A stretch of 64,000 bases of DNA from NCBI GenBank assembly GCA_003481005.1, contig QUKC01000005.1:124394-188393 (forward strand). Direction: 5' to 3'. The position numbers were made by a program, and so were the translations under genes. The first letter of the stretch is position 1; each line of letters begins with the position of its first letter. Below the pieces are notes generated by a model that did no database searches, had not been told where the DNA came from, and saw nothing but the letters and a program-made list of their open reading frames with translations. Of this stretch, positions 1-8,084 are shown one piece after another. The stretch comes from Firmicutes bacterium TM09-10. Its GTDB lineage: Bacteria > Bacillota > Clostridia > Lachnospirales > Lachnospiraceae.

Positions 1-905
1 TCTCCATCACGGATCAGATCCTTTGGACCGCCGCAGGGGCAGTCCGTCGAAATACAGGCTGTGCCCAGCGACATTGCTTCGATCAGGGTGTTGGGCATTC
101 CCTCCGTAAAGGAGGTCAGCACAAACCCATAGGCCTTTTCCAGTTTTTCCGGGACGTCCGTAATCCTGCCCGGCAGCAAAATCCGTTCTGACATGTCAAG
201 GCTTCTGACCTCTTCTGTCAGCTCTCTGCGCAGGGGTCCGTCTCCGTACAGAATCAGGCGTGCGTCCGGGAATCGCTCTGCAATTTTACAAAATGCCCGG
301 ATTGCCATTCTCTGGTTTTTATTTTCGTCCATCCGTCCGACTGCAACAATATCCTGCGGGCGGTCGCCCTCATACCGCGGTCGCACAAATGCCGGATTCA
401 GGGAATTTTTCAGAATCACGCATTTTTTCTGCAGCGACGGTTGGAAAAAACGCACTGCATCCGCTGTCTGCATCACGATTCCGTCTGCCGCGTAAAACAG
501 TGTTTTTGCAAGCAGGCGCATCCCCTTCGTCGGATACTCCTCCGTAGGCTCCGCCACAACGGAAACCACAACCTTCGTCGGCAAAAAAGCATTCGCCAAA
601 AGTGCCATAAAATTGTTTTTGCCAATCGTAGACAGCACGACATCCGCATGGATTTCTCTGAAGATCCTGCGCAGCTTTTTGTAGCGTCGAAACAGGTTCA
701 CGATCCGGCCGCCCTCTTCCTCCGGCGTCAGGTCGGAGATCACGCGGCGTACCCCTGCAGGCAGCTCGTATTCATTTTCTTTTTTGTACTGCGTTACCAT
801 CGTCACATTGCAGCCCTGCTCCAGAAAGTAGGTTGCAAGGTTGACAAAAACGCGTTCGGCGCCTCCTTTTTTCAGGGAGCCGATATAAAATGCAACACTG
901 CCCAT
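1..905 (-). CDS. GT4-family glycosyltransferase (3' end outside window)
   Basis: Translated from the ATG at 905 (RBS GGAGG just upstream), the frame stays open to the window edge, about 301 codons. It begins MGSVAFYIGSLKKGGAERV, the N-terminal GT-B signature of GT4 retaining glycosyltransferases, and reaches the acceptor/donor-binding block with EGMPNTLIEAMSLG and STDCPCGGPKDL. A GT4 enzyme is usually 360-400 residues, so only the last helix region is missing. It is cytoplasmic and would add a sugar from a nucleotide donor to a lipid-linked glycan. It is closely related in layout to the GT4 at 4545-5651, which shares the CPCGGPK block, so the two are likely paralogues. Donor and acceptor cannot be told from sequence. 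Confidence 0.88.
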   Translation of the reverse strand, partial: MGSVAFYIGSLKKGGAERVFVNLATYFLEQGCNVTMVTQYKKENEYELPAGVRRVISDLTPEEEGGRIVNLFRRYKKLRRIFREIHADVVLSTIGKNNFMALLANAFLPTKVVVSVVAEPTEEYPTKGMRLLAKTLFYAADGIVMQTADAVRFFQPSLQKKCVILKNSLNPAFVRPRYEGDRPQDIVAVGRMDENKNQRMAIRAFCKIAERFPDARLILYGDGPLRRELTEEVRSLDMSERILLPGRITDVPEKLEKAYGFVLTSFTEGMPNTLIEAMSLGTACISTDCPCGGPKDLIRDG

Positions 906-921
906 AATTTCCTCCTAAAGA

Positions 922-1163
922 CTTTCTTCCGCAGTTCATTGTCCATCCGGCGCATGTCTGCGAGTCATCGAGCGGTCTGCATTCCTTTGCAATCGGCAGA
1001 CTCGCTTTCGCTCGGTTCAAAACGCAGCGGTCGCGTAAGGCTGCAAAAGACGCAGCCTAAGCGCCGGCGTTTTGAGACGGTCTGCCGATCTTTGCAAAAG
1101 GATGCAGGCCGCTCGCTGCTTCGCAGCATTGCGCCTGGATGGACAGGACTCTGCGGAAGAAAG
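922..1163. repeat. large imperfect inverted repeat (about 240 bp)
   Basis: The outermost arms CTTTCTTCCGCAG (922-934) and CTGCGGAAGAAAG (1151-1163) are perfectly complementary. Complementarity continues inward with interruptions for about 100 bp per side (for example GTCCATCC...GGATGGAC and CGGCAGA...TCTGCCG). The core contains a smaller hairpin, GGCTGC-AAAAGAC-GCAGCC. No coding frame with RBS is convincing here. It could be a folded RNA, a miniature inverted-repeat element or a strong transcription barrier between the glycosyltransferase gene and the toxin-like unit downstream. Confidence 0.75.
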
Positions 1164-1312
1164 GTGTGTTCTCGTGCGTGGTGCCCCGCGATCGCCCGTT
1201 GGGCGGATGCTCGGCAGAAGGGAATCTTGAATTGTTCTGTCTACAACAGTTCTATTCTGCTTGTTCTTTTTTTAACTAACGCAAACAATTCTATAATCTG
1301 TCAACTTTTCAG

Positions 1313-1341
1313 TTGCAGATACATTCCACACTTGCTACAAT
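1313..1341 (+). promoter_or_regulatory. sigma-A promoter of the small peptide gene
   Basis: TTGCAG (1313-1318), 17-bp spacer, TACAAT (1336-1341). This predicts a transcript starting near 1348 with a leader of about 105 nt before the ATG at 1455. Confidence 0.65.
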
Positions 1342-1454
1342 CGGAATATGAGTGCTGTCATAACGGTAGGCGGTTAGTCCTTCTACAGAGGGACTGTGAC
1401 CCTCTGATTACATAGAAACCCAACAGGGAATCCACTGGAAAGGAGGGCTAAGCC

Positions 1455-1550
1455 ATGAGTATTGTCGATTTTATAGCAGTAGTAAGCTTCGGCTTAACCT
1501 GCTTTGGTCTGGGATATACCATTGGCAAAGATAGCAAGTCACAAAAATAG
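1455..1550 (+). CDS. 31-residue hydrophobic peptide, candidate type I toxin (Hol-Tox/Fst-like)
   Basis: ATG at 1455 is preceded by AAAGGAGGG, a near-perfect RBS. The peptide is a single predicted membrane helix (residues about 4-24, SIVDFIAVVSFGLTCFGLGY) followed by a short polar, lysine-rich tail (GKDSKSQK). This size and layout match small membrane-acting peptides of type I toxin-antitoxin systems and those annotated as holin-like toxins. It has its own promoter (1313-1341) and terminator (1542-1584), and an oppositely directed promoter lies just downstream (1642-1670), giving a convergent pair. Family assignment is by resemblance only; toxicity is inferred. It is too short for many gene callers. 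Confidence 0.6.
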   Translation: MSIVDFIAVVSFGLTCFGLGYTIGKDSKSQK

Positions 1551-1584
1551 CCGCCCTGTCTGGTAAACTAAGCGGCAATTTTTG
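1542..1584. terminator. bidirectional terminator between convergent RNAs
   Basis: CAAAAATAGCCGC (1542-1554) pairs with GCGGCAATTTTTG (1572-1584) with one mismatch and a 17-nt loop. The A-run on the left and T-run on the right make it work in both directions. It overlaps the last three codons and stop of the peptide gene. Confidence 0.7.
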
Positions 1585-1635
1585 TTTGTCAATTATTTAG
1601 TCAGGCTAACCGTCTATCGGCAGCACTCTTTTTCT
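1543..1635 (-). ncRNA. candidate antisense RNA opposing the toxin-like peptide
   Basis: A promoter at 1642-1670 fires toward the peptide gene. The predicted RNA runs from about 1635 to the shared terminator at 1542-1584, roughly 90 nt, with no plausible open reading frame. It overlaps the 3' end of the peptide mRNA, as in convergent type I systems such as par of pAD1. Existence and ends are inferred. Confidence 0.5.
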
Positions 1636-1641
1636 ATAATC

Positions 1642-1670
1642 ATAGTATCATGCATCTATAAAAATGTCAA
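1642..1670 (-). promoter_or_regulatory. sigma-A promoter of the antisense RNA
   Basis: On the minus strand, TTGACA (1665-1670), 17-bp spacer, TACTAT (1642-1647), starting transcription near 1635. The -35 is a perfect consensus hexamer. Confidence 0.65.
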
Positions 1671-1704
1671 AAAATTTATTGTCCTGACTAATCAATAACC
1701 ATTT

Positions 1705-1763
1705 AAAAACGAAGCCGAGCATAATGCTGCGTCTTTTGCAGCATTATGCACCGCTTCGTTTTT
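1705..1763. terminator. terminator downstream of asnB-like gene
   Basis: Long hairpin with arms starting AAAAACGAAGC and ending GCTTCGTTTTT and inner arms CATAATGCTGC/GCAGCATTATG. The A/T tracts make it bidirectional. It lies about 80 bp beyond the stop of the AsnB-type gene on the minus strand, and probably closes the whole glycan operon at this point. Confidence 0.75.
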
Positions 1764-1842
1764 ACTGAGCGAGAGCGCGTCCTGCAGGCATTGGCTTCGC
1801 ATGACGTCCTGCGGGCGGGGCTGTTGCTGCCGGGCGGCAGAC

Positions 1843-3738
1843 TCACGCCTGCAAATAGCGTTCTGCCCATTGCTGGAAGATAAAGAACGCCCAGATGATC
1901 CGGGAGTAGTTGCTTCCGGTGTAGGCTCCGCCGTCCCCGGCACCAAGCCAGTCTGCAATCAGCTTTGAGGCTGCGTCCGCGTCGAACAGCCCCTGTTGTT
2001 TCAGGAAAGCCGGTGATGCGTAGTCGGTCAGTTTATTCTTGAGGGGTCCTCTCAGCCATTTGTCCAGCGGGACAGAAAATCCTGTCTTTTTACGATCCAG
2101 TAATTCCCGCGGAATATAGTCGTAAGCGATCTCTTTTAAAATGTATTTCTGGCAGCCGTTGTGATCCTTAAAGGAATGGGGTAGCCGGAAGGAGTATTCC
2201 ATCACCCTCTGATCCAGGATCGGGCATCTGGCTTCCAGTGAATATTTCATGGAAGCGCGATCCACCTTGCAGAGAATGTCCCCCGGCAGGTAGGTGTCCA
2301 TGTCCAGGAGCATCCGGCGGATCTGCCAGTTTTTCACATGATAATCCAGCTCACGGTCAAAGCGCACCTGATCTGTTCCAGTCAGGCTTTTCACACAGGC
2401 TAAATATTTATCCGAACACAACTGCGTTTTATAGCGTTTATCCCGGTTTTGTGCAATTGTCCTTACAGAAAATGGTAAACGTCCCAGCAGATTTGCCTGC
2501 TTGAGTCCGGGCAGTTGGGAAATACCGTAAATCAAAGCGCCCGCTGCGTCCAGCTTCTGCGCCTGTCCGAGTTTTTGGTACATCTGGTAGCCGCAGAAAA
2601 ATTCATCGCCGCCATCGCCGGAGAGCGCGACCGTCACCTGTTTTCTGGCGAGCGCCGATACGAGCATCGTCGGGATTTCCGAAGAATCTGCCATGGGTTC
2701 ATCGAAATACTGCGGAATGCTCTCCACCAGCTCCAGCATCTGTTTTTCACGGATGATTTCTTCTGTATGCTGTGTGCCAAGATGCTTTGCTACCGCCGAT
2801 GCATAGCCGGATTCGTCGTACTGCTTTTCTTCAAAGCCAATGGAAAAGGTTTTGACCGGAGCCTCGCTTGCCTCCTGTGCCATGGCTGTCATCAGGGAGG
2901 AATCGTAGCCGCCGCTTAAAAAAGTACCCAGCGGGACGTCCGCCTCCATCCGGCTCTTCACGGATTTCTGTAAAATTGCCTTTAGCTCTGCCTTTGCCTG
3001 AGAAAAATCCGTGACCGGATCCGCGATTCCTTTTTGGTAGCTTTCTTTGATACTCCAATAGGAAAAGCACTCCCTCCGCTTCTGCCCATTGTCAGGCTGC
3101 AGGCGAAAACGGAGAATGGTTCCCGGGCACAGCTTTTTTACCTGTTCAAATATCGTATCCGGCTCCGGAATATACTGCTGGTACAAAAAGACCGGTAAAA
3201 TATCCGGATTCAGCTTCCGATCAAAGCCCGGGCACGCCAGGATCGGCTTTAACTCTGAGGCAAAGACCAGATTTTCCCCGTCCTCCCAGTAATAGAGAGG
3301 CTTCTTGCCGATGCGGTCCCGCACAAGATATACCTCCTGCGCATCCCGGTCATACAGGGCGATCGCAAACATTCCGTTAAAGCGGGAAACGCAGTCGATG
3401 CCCCATTTTTCATAGGCAGCCAGAATGACCTCCGTATCACACTGGGAGCAAAACGGATACCCGGAAAACTCTTTTTTCAGCTCCTGGAAGTTGTAGATTT
3501 CTCCGTTAAAAACGACGCTGACCCGTTTATCCGCCGCGTGCATCGGCTGATGTCCCAGTGGGGAAAGATCCATGATGGAAAGCCGACGCTGTGCAAAGCC
3601 AACCGCATATCCGCCTGCCCCATCATAAATTTCCACTCCGGAGTCGTTTGGCCCGCGGTGGTACATCGTATCGTTCATCGCGGTCAGATCTTCCAGCGTA
3701 ATCCGCCTTTTGCTGATAAATCCACTGATTCCGCACAT
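1843..3738 (-). CDS. asnB: AsnB-type glutamine-dependent amidotransferase
   Basis: 631 residues, the full length of class B asparagine synthetases. The nucleophile Cys2 follows the start (MCGISGF), with the Ntn glutaminase domain over residues 1-210 (RGPNDSG, FNGEIYN), then the ATP-pyrophosphatase synthetase domain with the SGGYDSS P-loop near residue 270 and a second acidic block ALSGDGGDEFFCGY. Start fixed by Cys2. It would hydrolyse glutamine and pass ammonia to an adenylated carboxylate. In cells it can make asparagine. Inside a polysaccharide locus that also encodes UDP-GalNAcA enzymes, the related role of amidating a uronic acid (as WbpS-like proteins do) is at least as likely. It sits 6 bp after the NodB-fold gene and ends the operon. 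Confidence 0.9.
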   Translation of the reverse strand: MCGISGFISKRRITLEDLTAMNDTMYHRGPNDSGVEIYDGAGGYAVGFAQRRLSIMDLSPLGHQPMHAADKRVSVVFNGEIYNFQELKKEFSGYPFCSQCDTEVILAAYEKWGIDCVSRFNGMFAIALYDRDAQEVYLVRDRIGKKPLYYWEDGENLVFASELKPILACPGFDRKLNPDILPVFLYQQYIPEPDTIFEQVKKLCPGTILRFRLQPDNGQKRRECFSYWSIKESYQKGIADPVTDFSQAKAELKAILQKSVKSRMEADVPLGTFLSGGYDSSLMTAMAQEASEAPVKTFSIGFEEKQYDESGYASAVAKHLGTQHTEEIIREKQMLELVESIPQYFDEPMADSSEIPTMLVSALARKQVTVALSGDGGDEFFCGYQMYQKLGQAQKLDAAGALIYGISQLPGLKQANLLGRLPFSVRTIAQNRDKRYKTQLCSDKYLACVKSLTGTDQVRFDRELDYHVKNWQIRRMLLDMDTYLPGDILCKVDRASMKYSLEARCPILDQRVMEYSFRLPHSFKDHNGCQKYILKEIAYDYIPRELLDRKKTGFSVPLDKWLRGPLKNKLTDYASPAFLKQQGLFDADAASKLIADWLGAGDGGAYTGSNYSRIIWAFFIFQQWAERYLQA

Positions 3739-3744
3739 AATGCT

Positions 3745-4518
3745 TTACCTGTTCCTTTCGGGAATCAGAGATGCCTCCAGAAATTCATCCTTAAATTCGC
3801 AGAAATCCTTGCACTCGTTGTTGATGCTGTCGATCATTTCGTTATATTTTTCCTGGATCAGCACCGCATAGTTGTCCCGGTTATCGTAGCCCTTCTTGCT
3901 CCATGCAAAGGGATGGGTCAGAATCTGCACCTTGTCATAGCCGTTGATATTTGCTTCATCAGGATAGCCGTAGCGCCAGATATGGTTGGCGTCGGACATA
4001 TATTTTACCTTCAGGGGCGTCTGATCGGTCACTTTTTCTGCAAAGGTGAAAAACTCGTCCTGGTATGCATTCAGGATTCCCGGCAGCTTGATGTTTTCGC
4101 GCAGCACATCCGGAGACGGACGGTGTACAGAAAACTGTGTGATCGGAAAACCGAACATTTCAGAAAGGATATCCATTTCCTTTTTGATCTGATGGCGAAC
4201 CTCCTGCATGTCGGTCAGACCGTTTAACGCATAGTGCAGTCCGATCACATGGCCGCGTTCATGCATGTCCTTGATCAGATCCTGATTGCGTCTGGATAAA
4301 ATATTATAGGAATTGTTCGTCCACTGGAAAAAGAAGGTCGACGTAAAATCCATGCTGCTCTCCACCTTTGCCAGTGCATAGGCACGATCCACGCTGTACT
4401 CCACATCATGGCGCATGATGACAAATTTATCTGCCGTAAGTGCCTCTTCGTACCCTGCCTGATTACCGGTAGACTGAATGATTCTGATAATTTCTTTATA
4501 ATCTTCGTAGGAAAACAT
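3745..4518 (-). CDS. polysaccharide-deacetylase-like (NodB-fold) protein
   Basis: 257 residues from the ATG at 4518, chosen because GGAGG lies 8-9 nt upstream; longer in-frame starts would run into the upstream glycosyltransferase. Motifs are RHDVEYSVDRA (residues about 32-42; the Asp corresponds to the catalytic/metal Asp of NodB enzymes), IGLHYALNG, SVHRPSPD and ILTHPFAW, the order seen in RHDVD-type carbohydrate esterase 4 relatives. No signal peptide, so it should be cytoplasmic. This fits action on a lipid-linked or nucleotide-activated sugar. It is packed between a GT4 gene (26 bp upstream) and the AsnB-type gene (6 bp downstream). Substrate unknown; the classic H-x3-H pair is not obvious, so activity is uncertain. 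Confidence 0.75.
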   Translation of the reverse strand: MFSYEDYKEIIRIIQSTGNQAGYEEALTADKFVIMRHDVEYSVDRAYALAKVESSMDFTSTFFFQWTNNSYNILSRRNQDLIKDMHERGHVIGLHYALNGLTDMQEVRHQIKKEMDILSEMFGFPITQFSVHRPSPDVLRENIKLPGILNAYQDEFFTFAEKVTDQTPLKVKYMSDANHIWRYGYPDEANINGYDKVQILTHPFAWSKKGYDNRDNYAVLIQEKYNEMIDSINNECKDFCEFKDEFLEASLIPERNR

Positions 4519-4544
4519 TGTCCTTACCTCCATTGTCTGCAGTC

Positions 4545-5651
4545 TTATCTGTTCTTTTTGCAGCATTCCTGCAGATACGTCTGCCACTGCTCAAATACCG
4601 CATCCTCGTTGGCTCTTTCACTGATCTTGCGCGCCTCTCTGCCGAGCCGCTCTGCAAGCTCTCTGTCCTCAATGAGGCGCAGGATGCCGTCTGTCATCGC
4701 CTTTTCATCCATGATCGGTACAAGCAGACCATTTACCCCATCTTCGATCAGGGTTTTTGGACCGCCGCAGGGACAGTCTGTAGAAACCACCGGAAGTCCC
4801 AGTGCCATCGCTTCCATCAGCGCATTGGGCAGTCCTTCCCAGTCAGAGGAAAAAGCGTACAGCGCAGCGTCTGCCAGATCCTTTTCCAGCGTATTGCTGC
4901 CGCCCATCAGCTTTACAAAATCCTCCGCATGATTTTCATGAATAATGGATTCCAGAATCTCCTTTGTACCGTCCTTGGAATCCGGTCCGTAAATTTTGAG
5001 TGTATAATCCGGATGCTTTTCATGAACCTTCAAAAAAGCCCTGATCAGCATCGGTTGATTCTTAAAGTCTACCAGACGGCCGGACTGAACAACATTCTTT
5101 GTCCGTACAGCCGGCTCCGGAACACCAACGTATTTCGGATTCAGCGGATTTAAAATAATTCTGGAATTTTCCTGTAAATACGGTGCAAAAAAGGCTTTTG
5201 CGCCCTCTGTCTGGAACACGCAGCCCGCCGCATGAGGAAACAGAAGCGGGATCCGAAGCTTGTCCGCTTTTTTATCATAGTGTCCCACCGGATCGGTACG
5301 CACGGAAATCACGACCGGGATACCCGTCCCGATTCCTGCCGCCAGCGCACGGTACAATACGCCCCGGGTAAAGGCAACGACGACGTCCGGCTTTTCTTTT
5401 TTCATAAAACGGCGCAGATACCAGATACGGCGCAGCATCTTGCTGATCCTGCTGCGGTCTTCGTCTTCTTTCGTCAGTCCGACATGAACTCTGCGGACTT
5501 TCTGATCCAGTGCAAATTCGTCCGTTCCGTACCATTCTGTCGCAATGACAACCTCATAGCCCTCCTTTGCAAAACGGTTCGCCAGATTACTCACCACGCG
5601 CTCAGCCCCGCCCTGCTGCAGGCTGTTTAAATGAAATGCAATTTTCTGCAT
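4545..5651 (-). CDS. GT4-family glycosyltransferase
   Basis: 368 residues from the ATG at 5651 (AGGAG upstream). It starts MQKIAFHLNSLQQGGAERV and carries the C-terminal GT4 block SSDWEGLPNALMEAMALG followed by STDCPCGGPKTLIEDG. It is a two-Rossmann GT-B enzyme, retaining, expected at the inner face of the membrane during stepwise growth of a lipid-linked repeat. The N terminus (GGAERVVSNLANRF) and CPCGGPK block closely parallel the truncated GT4 at the window start. Part of a four-gene GT4 run with tight spacing. Sugar specificity not predictable. Confidence 0.9.
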   Translation of the reverse strand: MQKIAFHLNSLQQGGAERVVSNLANRFAKEGYEVVIATEWYGTDEFALDQKVRRVHVGLTKEDEDRSRISKMLRRIWYLRRFMKKEKPDVVVAFTRGVLYRALAAGIGTGIPVVISVRTDPVGHYDKKADKLRIPLLFPHAAGCVFQTEGAKAFFAPYLQENSRIILNPLNPKYVGVPEPAVRTKNVVQSGRLVDFKNQPMLIRAFLKVHEKHPDYTLKIYGPDSKDGTKEILESIIHENHAEDFVKLMGGSNTLEKDLADAALYAFSSDWEGLPNALMEAMALGLPVVSTDCPCGGPKTLIEDGVNGLLVPIMDEKAMTDGILRLIEDRELAERLGREARKISERANEDAVFEQWQTYLQECCKKNR

Positions 5652-5731
5652 CGGAATGTTTCTCCTGTTTTTCTCATGAAACAGAATCCTGCTCTGCAGG
5701 ATTCTCATTTTGTCAGTGCCCCCGTAGTGTA

Positions 5732-6904
5732 TCACATTTTGGAAAGCCCTGCAATCTGCAGGATTTTGTCCCGGTATGCCCTGTCGTCAAACTGATCTGC
5801 GCGCTCCTTTGCACATCTGGAAAGCTCCTGCAGCTTCGCTTCCTCTGTCAGCAGCTCTTCCAGAAGAGCCGCCAGTTGTTTTTCTTCCTCTGTAATTTCG
5901 TTTGGATCCAGATTTTTCTGATCGTCCATCACCGGAATCAGAATCCCGTAACGTTCCCGGAGCACTTCCTGTTTTCCAACGACGTCCTCAAACCGGTCGG
6001 ACAGAATCTCTGCGGGACCGCTCATACAGTTGGAAAAAACGGCAGGGAGCCTGCAGCTCATCGCCTCAACCAACGCATTTGGAAAGCCCTCCATGCTGGA
6101 GGTTCCAACATAAAGACTGCCCGCTGACAGCCATGGAAATGGATTCTTCTGAAGTCCCGCAAAGCAGACCCGGTCAGCAATTCCCAGCTTTTCTGCCAGT
6201 TCTTTATATTCTGAAAAAGAACCGTCCCCGATGATACACAGCATCGCCTCCGGCACTTTTTCCCGGATCAGATACAGGCATTTGATCAGATGCCAGAATT
6301 CCTTGCAGTCATCCTCACGCCCCATGCTGACGATCACCTTTTTTCCGGTAAAATCGGGCATGTCCACAGGTTTTTTTGCTGCATTTTCTGCGATCTGACT
6401 GCCATCGTAAGGATTGTACAATACCTCTGTATTTTCGATTCCAAGTTTTTCCTTTAACGTATGGGCAATCACCTCCGAACAGCAGATCACCTGATCGGAG
6501 CGCTTTGCAAACAGCTTTAACTTCGATGGGTTGTCCATATCCATATAGCTGCGGATTCCCGTCCAGATCTGCCCCCGCACCGGTGTCAGGACGTTAATCA
6601 GGTTCGCTGTCGGGCCAAAGCTGTAGGTCAGATCAGGACGCAGCTTTTTCTTTAGCTTCCGAAGCTTTACCGTTCTTTTTACGACATTGACCATTTTTTT
6701 CAGCTTCCCGTCCTGTGCCGGAACATCCAGGTTTACAACAGAAAGTCCGTTTATATCATATGCGATATCCGCATCCGAAAACATGGCGATCGTCACTTCA
6801 AAATCATTCCTCAGAATCCGCGCTGTCCGCACGCAGACCCGCTCGAAGCCACCCTGATGCAGCATGGGTACAACCAGAAGGAGCCTTGGTTTTACCTGTT
6901 CCAT
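5732..6904 (-). CDS. GT4-family glycosyltransferase
   Basis: 390 residues starting MEQVKPRLLLVVPMLHQGGFERV. The variant FERVCVR replaces the usual AERV at the N-terminal glycine-rich loop. C-terminal domain has VIVSMGREDDCKEFWHLI and SSMEGFPNALVEAMSCRLPAV, the nucleotide-sugar binding region with its EX7E-like element. The start overlaps the end of the upstream GT4 gene by 13 bp, indicating translational coupling. Cytoplasmic; assembles the lipid-linked glycan. Acceptor and donor unknown. Confidence 0.9.
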   Translation of the reverse strand: MEQVKPRLLLVVPMLHQGGFERVCVRTARILRNDFEVTIAMFSDADIAYDINGLSVVNLDVPAQDGKLKKMVNVVKRTVKLRKLKKKLRPDLTYSFGPTANLINVLTPVRGQIWTGIRSYMDMDNPSKLKLFAKRSDQVICCSEVIAHTLKEKLGIENTEVLYNPYDGSQIAENAAKKPVDMPDFTGKKVIVSMGREDDCKEFWHLIKCLYLIREKVPEAMLCIIGDGSFSEYKELAEKLGIADRVCFAGLQKNPFPWLSAGSLYVGTSSMEGFPNALVEAMSCRLPAVFSNCMSGPAEILSDRFEDVVGKQEVLRERYGILIPVMDDQKNLDPNEITEEEKQLAALLEELLTEEAKLQELSRCAKERADQFDDRAYRDKILQIAGLSKM

Positions 6905-8028
6905 AAGCCGTCTCCTTTCCCGGTACGATAAAAAGCTTCCATCTCTTTTGCCTGTTCCTTTGCGTCAAATCCGGCTTTGCGGATTTCCGGCATGCGGTCA
7001 AACCGCTCTTTCTGCCGTTCCAAAAGCGCAAGGGCCGCCTGTGCCCAGCTCTCTGCAGAATCCTTTAGGCTTTTGGACTCCACCAGCTCTGTCAGGGCAA
7101 CCTCCTGTGTAATCGTATCCGACATCAGGCACGGGAGCCCTGCAGCCTGTGCTTCCAGCACCGTTCCGGGCAATCCCTCATACAGAGACGGGAAAATAAA
7201 CAGATCCATCGCCTGATAATAATCCTGCGGATTTCCCTGATTTCCGAGGAACTGAACGCTTTCTGTAATTCCAAGCTCTGCCGCCTTCTGCTTTGCAGGT
7301 TCCATGCATCCGCCCTCGCCGAGCAAAATCAGCTGCGCATCCGGACGGCTCTTTTTGATCTGTGCAAAAACCTCCAGCAAAAACAGGTGGTTTTTCATCT
7401 CATTAAAACGCCCCACATGCCCGACTGTCAGACAATTGCCCAACTCCAGTTTTTGCCGCATCTGTGCACGCATCTGACCGTTATAGGAAAACTTATCCAC
7501 TTCGATCGCATTCGGCACCACATGGACAACCCCCTGTGCCCACGCCTTTTCTCCGAAAACTGCTTTTCCGGCAAGCTTGGAGCACGCCAGGCAGACGTCC
7601 GTTTTTTTCCAGAGATTTTTACGCATCCGCTTCGTCATCATCCCTTTGACGCCGCCTTCTGTACCCGCGCTTCTGGCATGGGCTGCCGTCAGGGCGATTT
7701 TCCCACGCTTCGCTTCCGGCAGATAAATCGACGCAGTACTCGTCATATGCCCGTGCACGCAGGCATACTCGGAATGCTCTTTAAAAAAACTGCGCCATGC
7801 CGCCCGATACGGAATCCAGTTATAGACCCGAAACCGCGGCAGCCGGTAAATGTGTCCGCCAAGTGCTTCAATCTCTTCGTCAAAATATCCTTTTTTTGAG
7901 GTGTGCACTGCAAAATCAAACTGTACCCTCTCACGGTCGATATTTCGGTATAAATCCATAACCCGGCTTTCTGCCCCGCCGAGTCCCGTTGTTCCCAGCA
8001 CCTGTAATACCCGAATCGGTTCTTTCAT
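6892..8028 (-). CDS. GT4-family glycosyltransferase
   Basis: 378 residues from the ATG at 8028 (MKEPIRVLQVLGTTGLGGAESRV). An upstream extension is possible but would overlap the neighbouring DUF2334 gene and lacks an RBS. GT-B fold: N-terminal acceptor domain, then VGHVGRFNEMKNHLFLL and SLYEGLPGTVLEAQAAGLP in the donor domain. The stretch AGLPCLMSDTI resembles EpsF/WbnK-like capsule glycosyltransferases. It overlaps the next GT4 by 13 bp and so is probably co-translated with it. Confidence 0.9.
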   Translation of the reverse strand: MKEPIRVLQVLGTTGLGGAESRVMDLYRNIDRERVQFDFAVHTSKKGYFDEEIEALGGHIYRLPRFRVYNWIPYRAAWRSFFKEHSEYACVHGHMTSTASIYLPEAKRGKIALTAAHARSAGTEGGVKGMMTKRMRKNLWKKTDVCLACSKLAGKAVFGEKAWAQGVVHVVPNAIEVDKFSYNGQMRAQMRQKLELGNCLTVGHVGRFNEMKNHLFLLEVFAQIKKSRPDAQLILLGEGGCMEPAKQKAAELGITESVQFLGNQGNPQDYYQAMDLFIFPSLYEGLPGTVLEAQAAGLPCLMSDTITQEVALTELVESKSLKDSAESWAQAALALLERQKERFDRMPEIRKAGFDAKEQAKEMEAFYRTGKGDGLWNR

Positions 8029-8084
8029 ACGCTTCTGGTTCCTTTTTCTTTTTCTAATTTGCACGCCGACGCCTTTCCATCCGC

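Larger units (their letters stand above)
1350..1628. repeat. inverted repeat flanking the toxin-like unit
   Basis: The plus-strand leader starts GAGTGCTG (1350-1357) followed by TAGGCGGTTAG. The opposing transcript starts GAGTGCTG (complement of 1621-1628) followed by TAGACGGTTAG. On the DNA these are the two arms of an inverted repeat about 220 bp apart, so both RNAs would carry nearly the same 5' end, and a read-through sense RNA could close a 5'-3' long-range helix. Confidence 0.6.

Noticed and set aside
441..1415. 324-codon plus-strand open frame
   Set aside because: It lies antisense to the truncated GT4 and through the large inverted repeat; no RBS and no recognisable domain. It is a shadow of the minus-strand codon bias.
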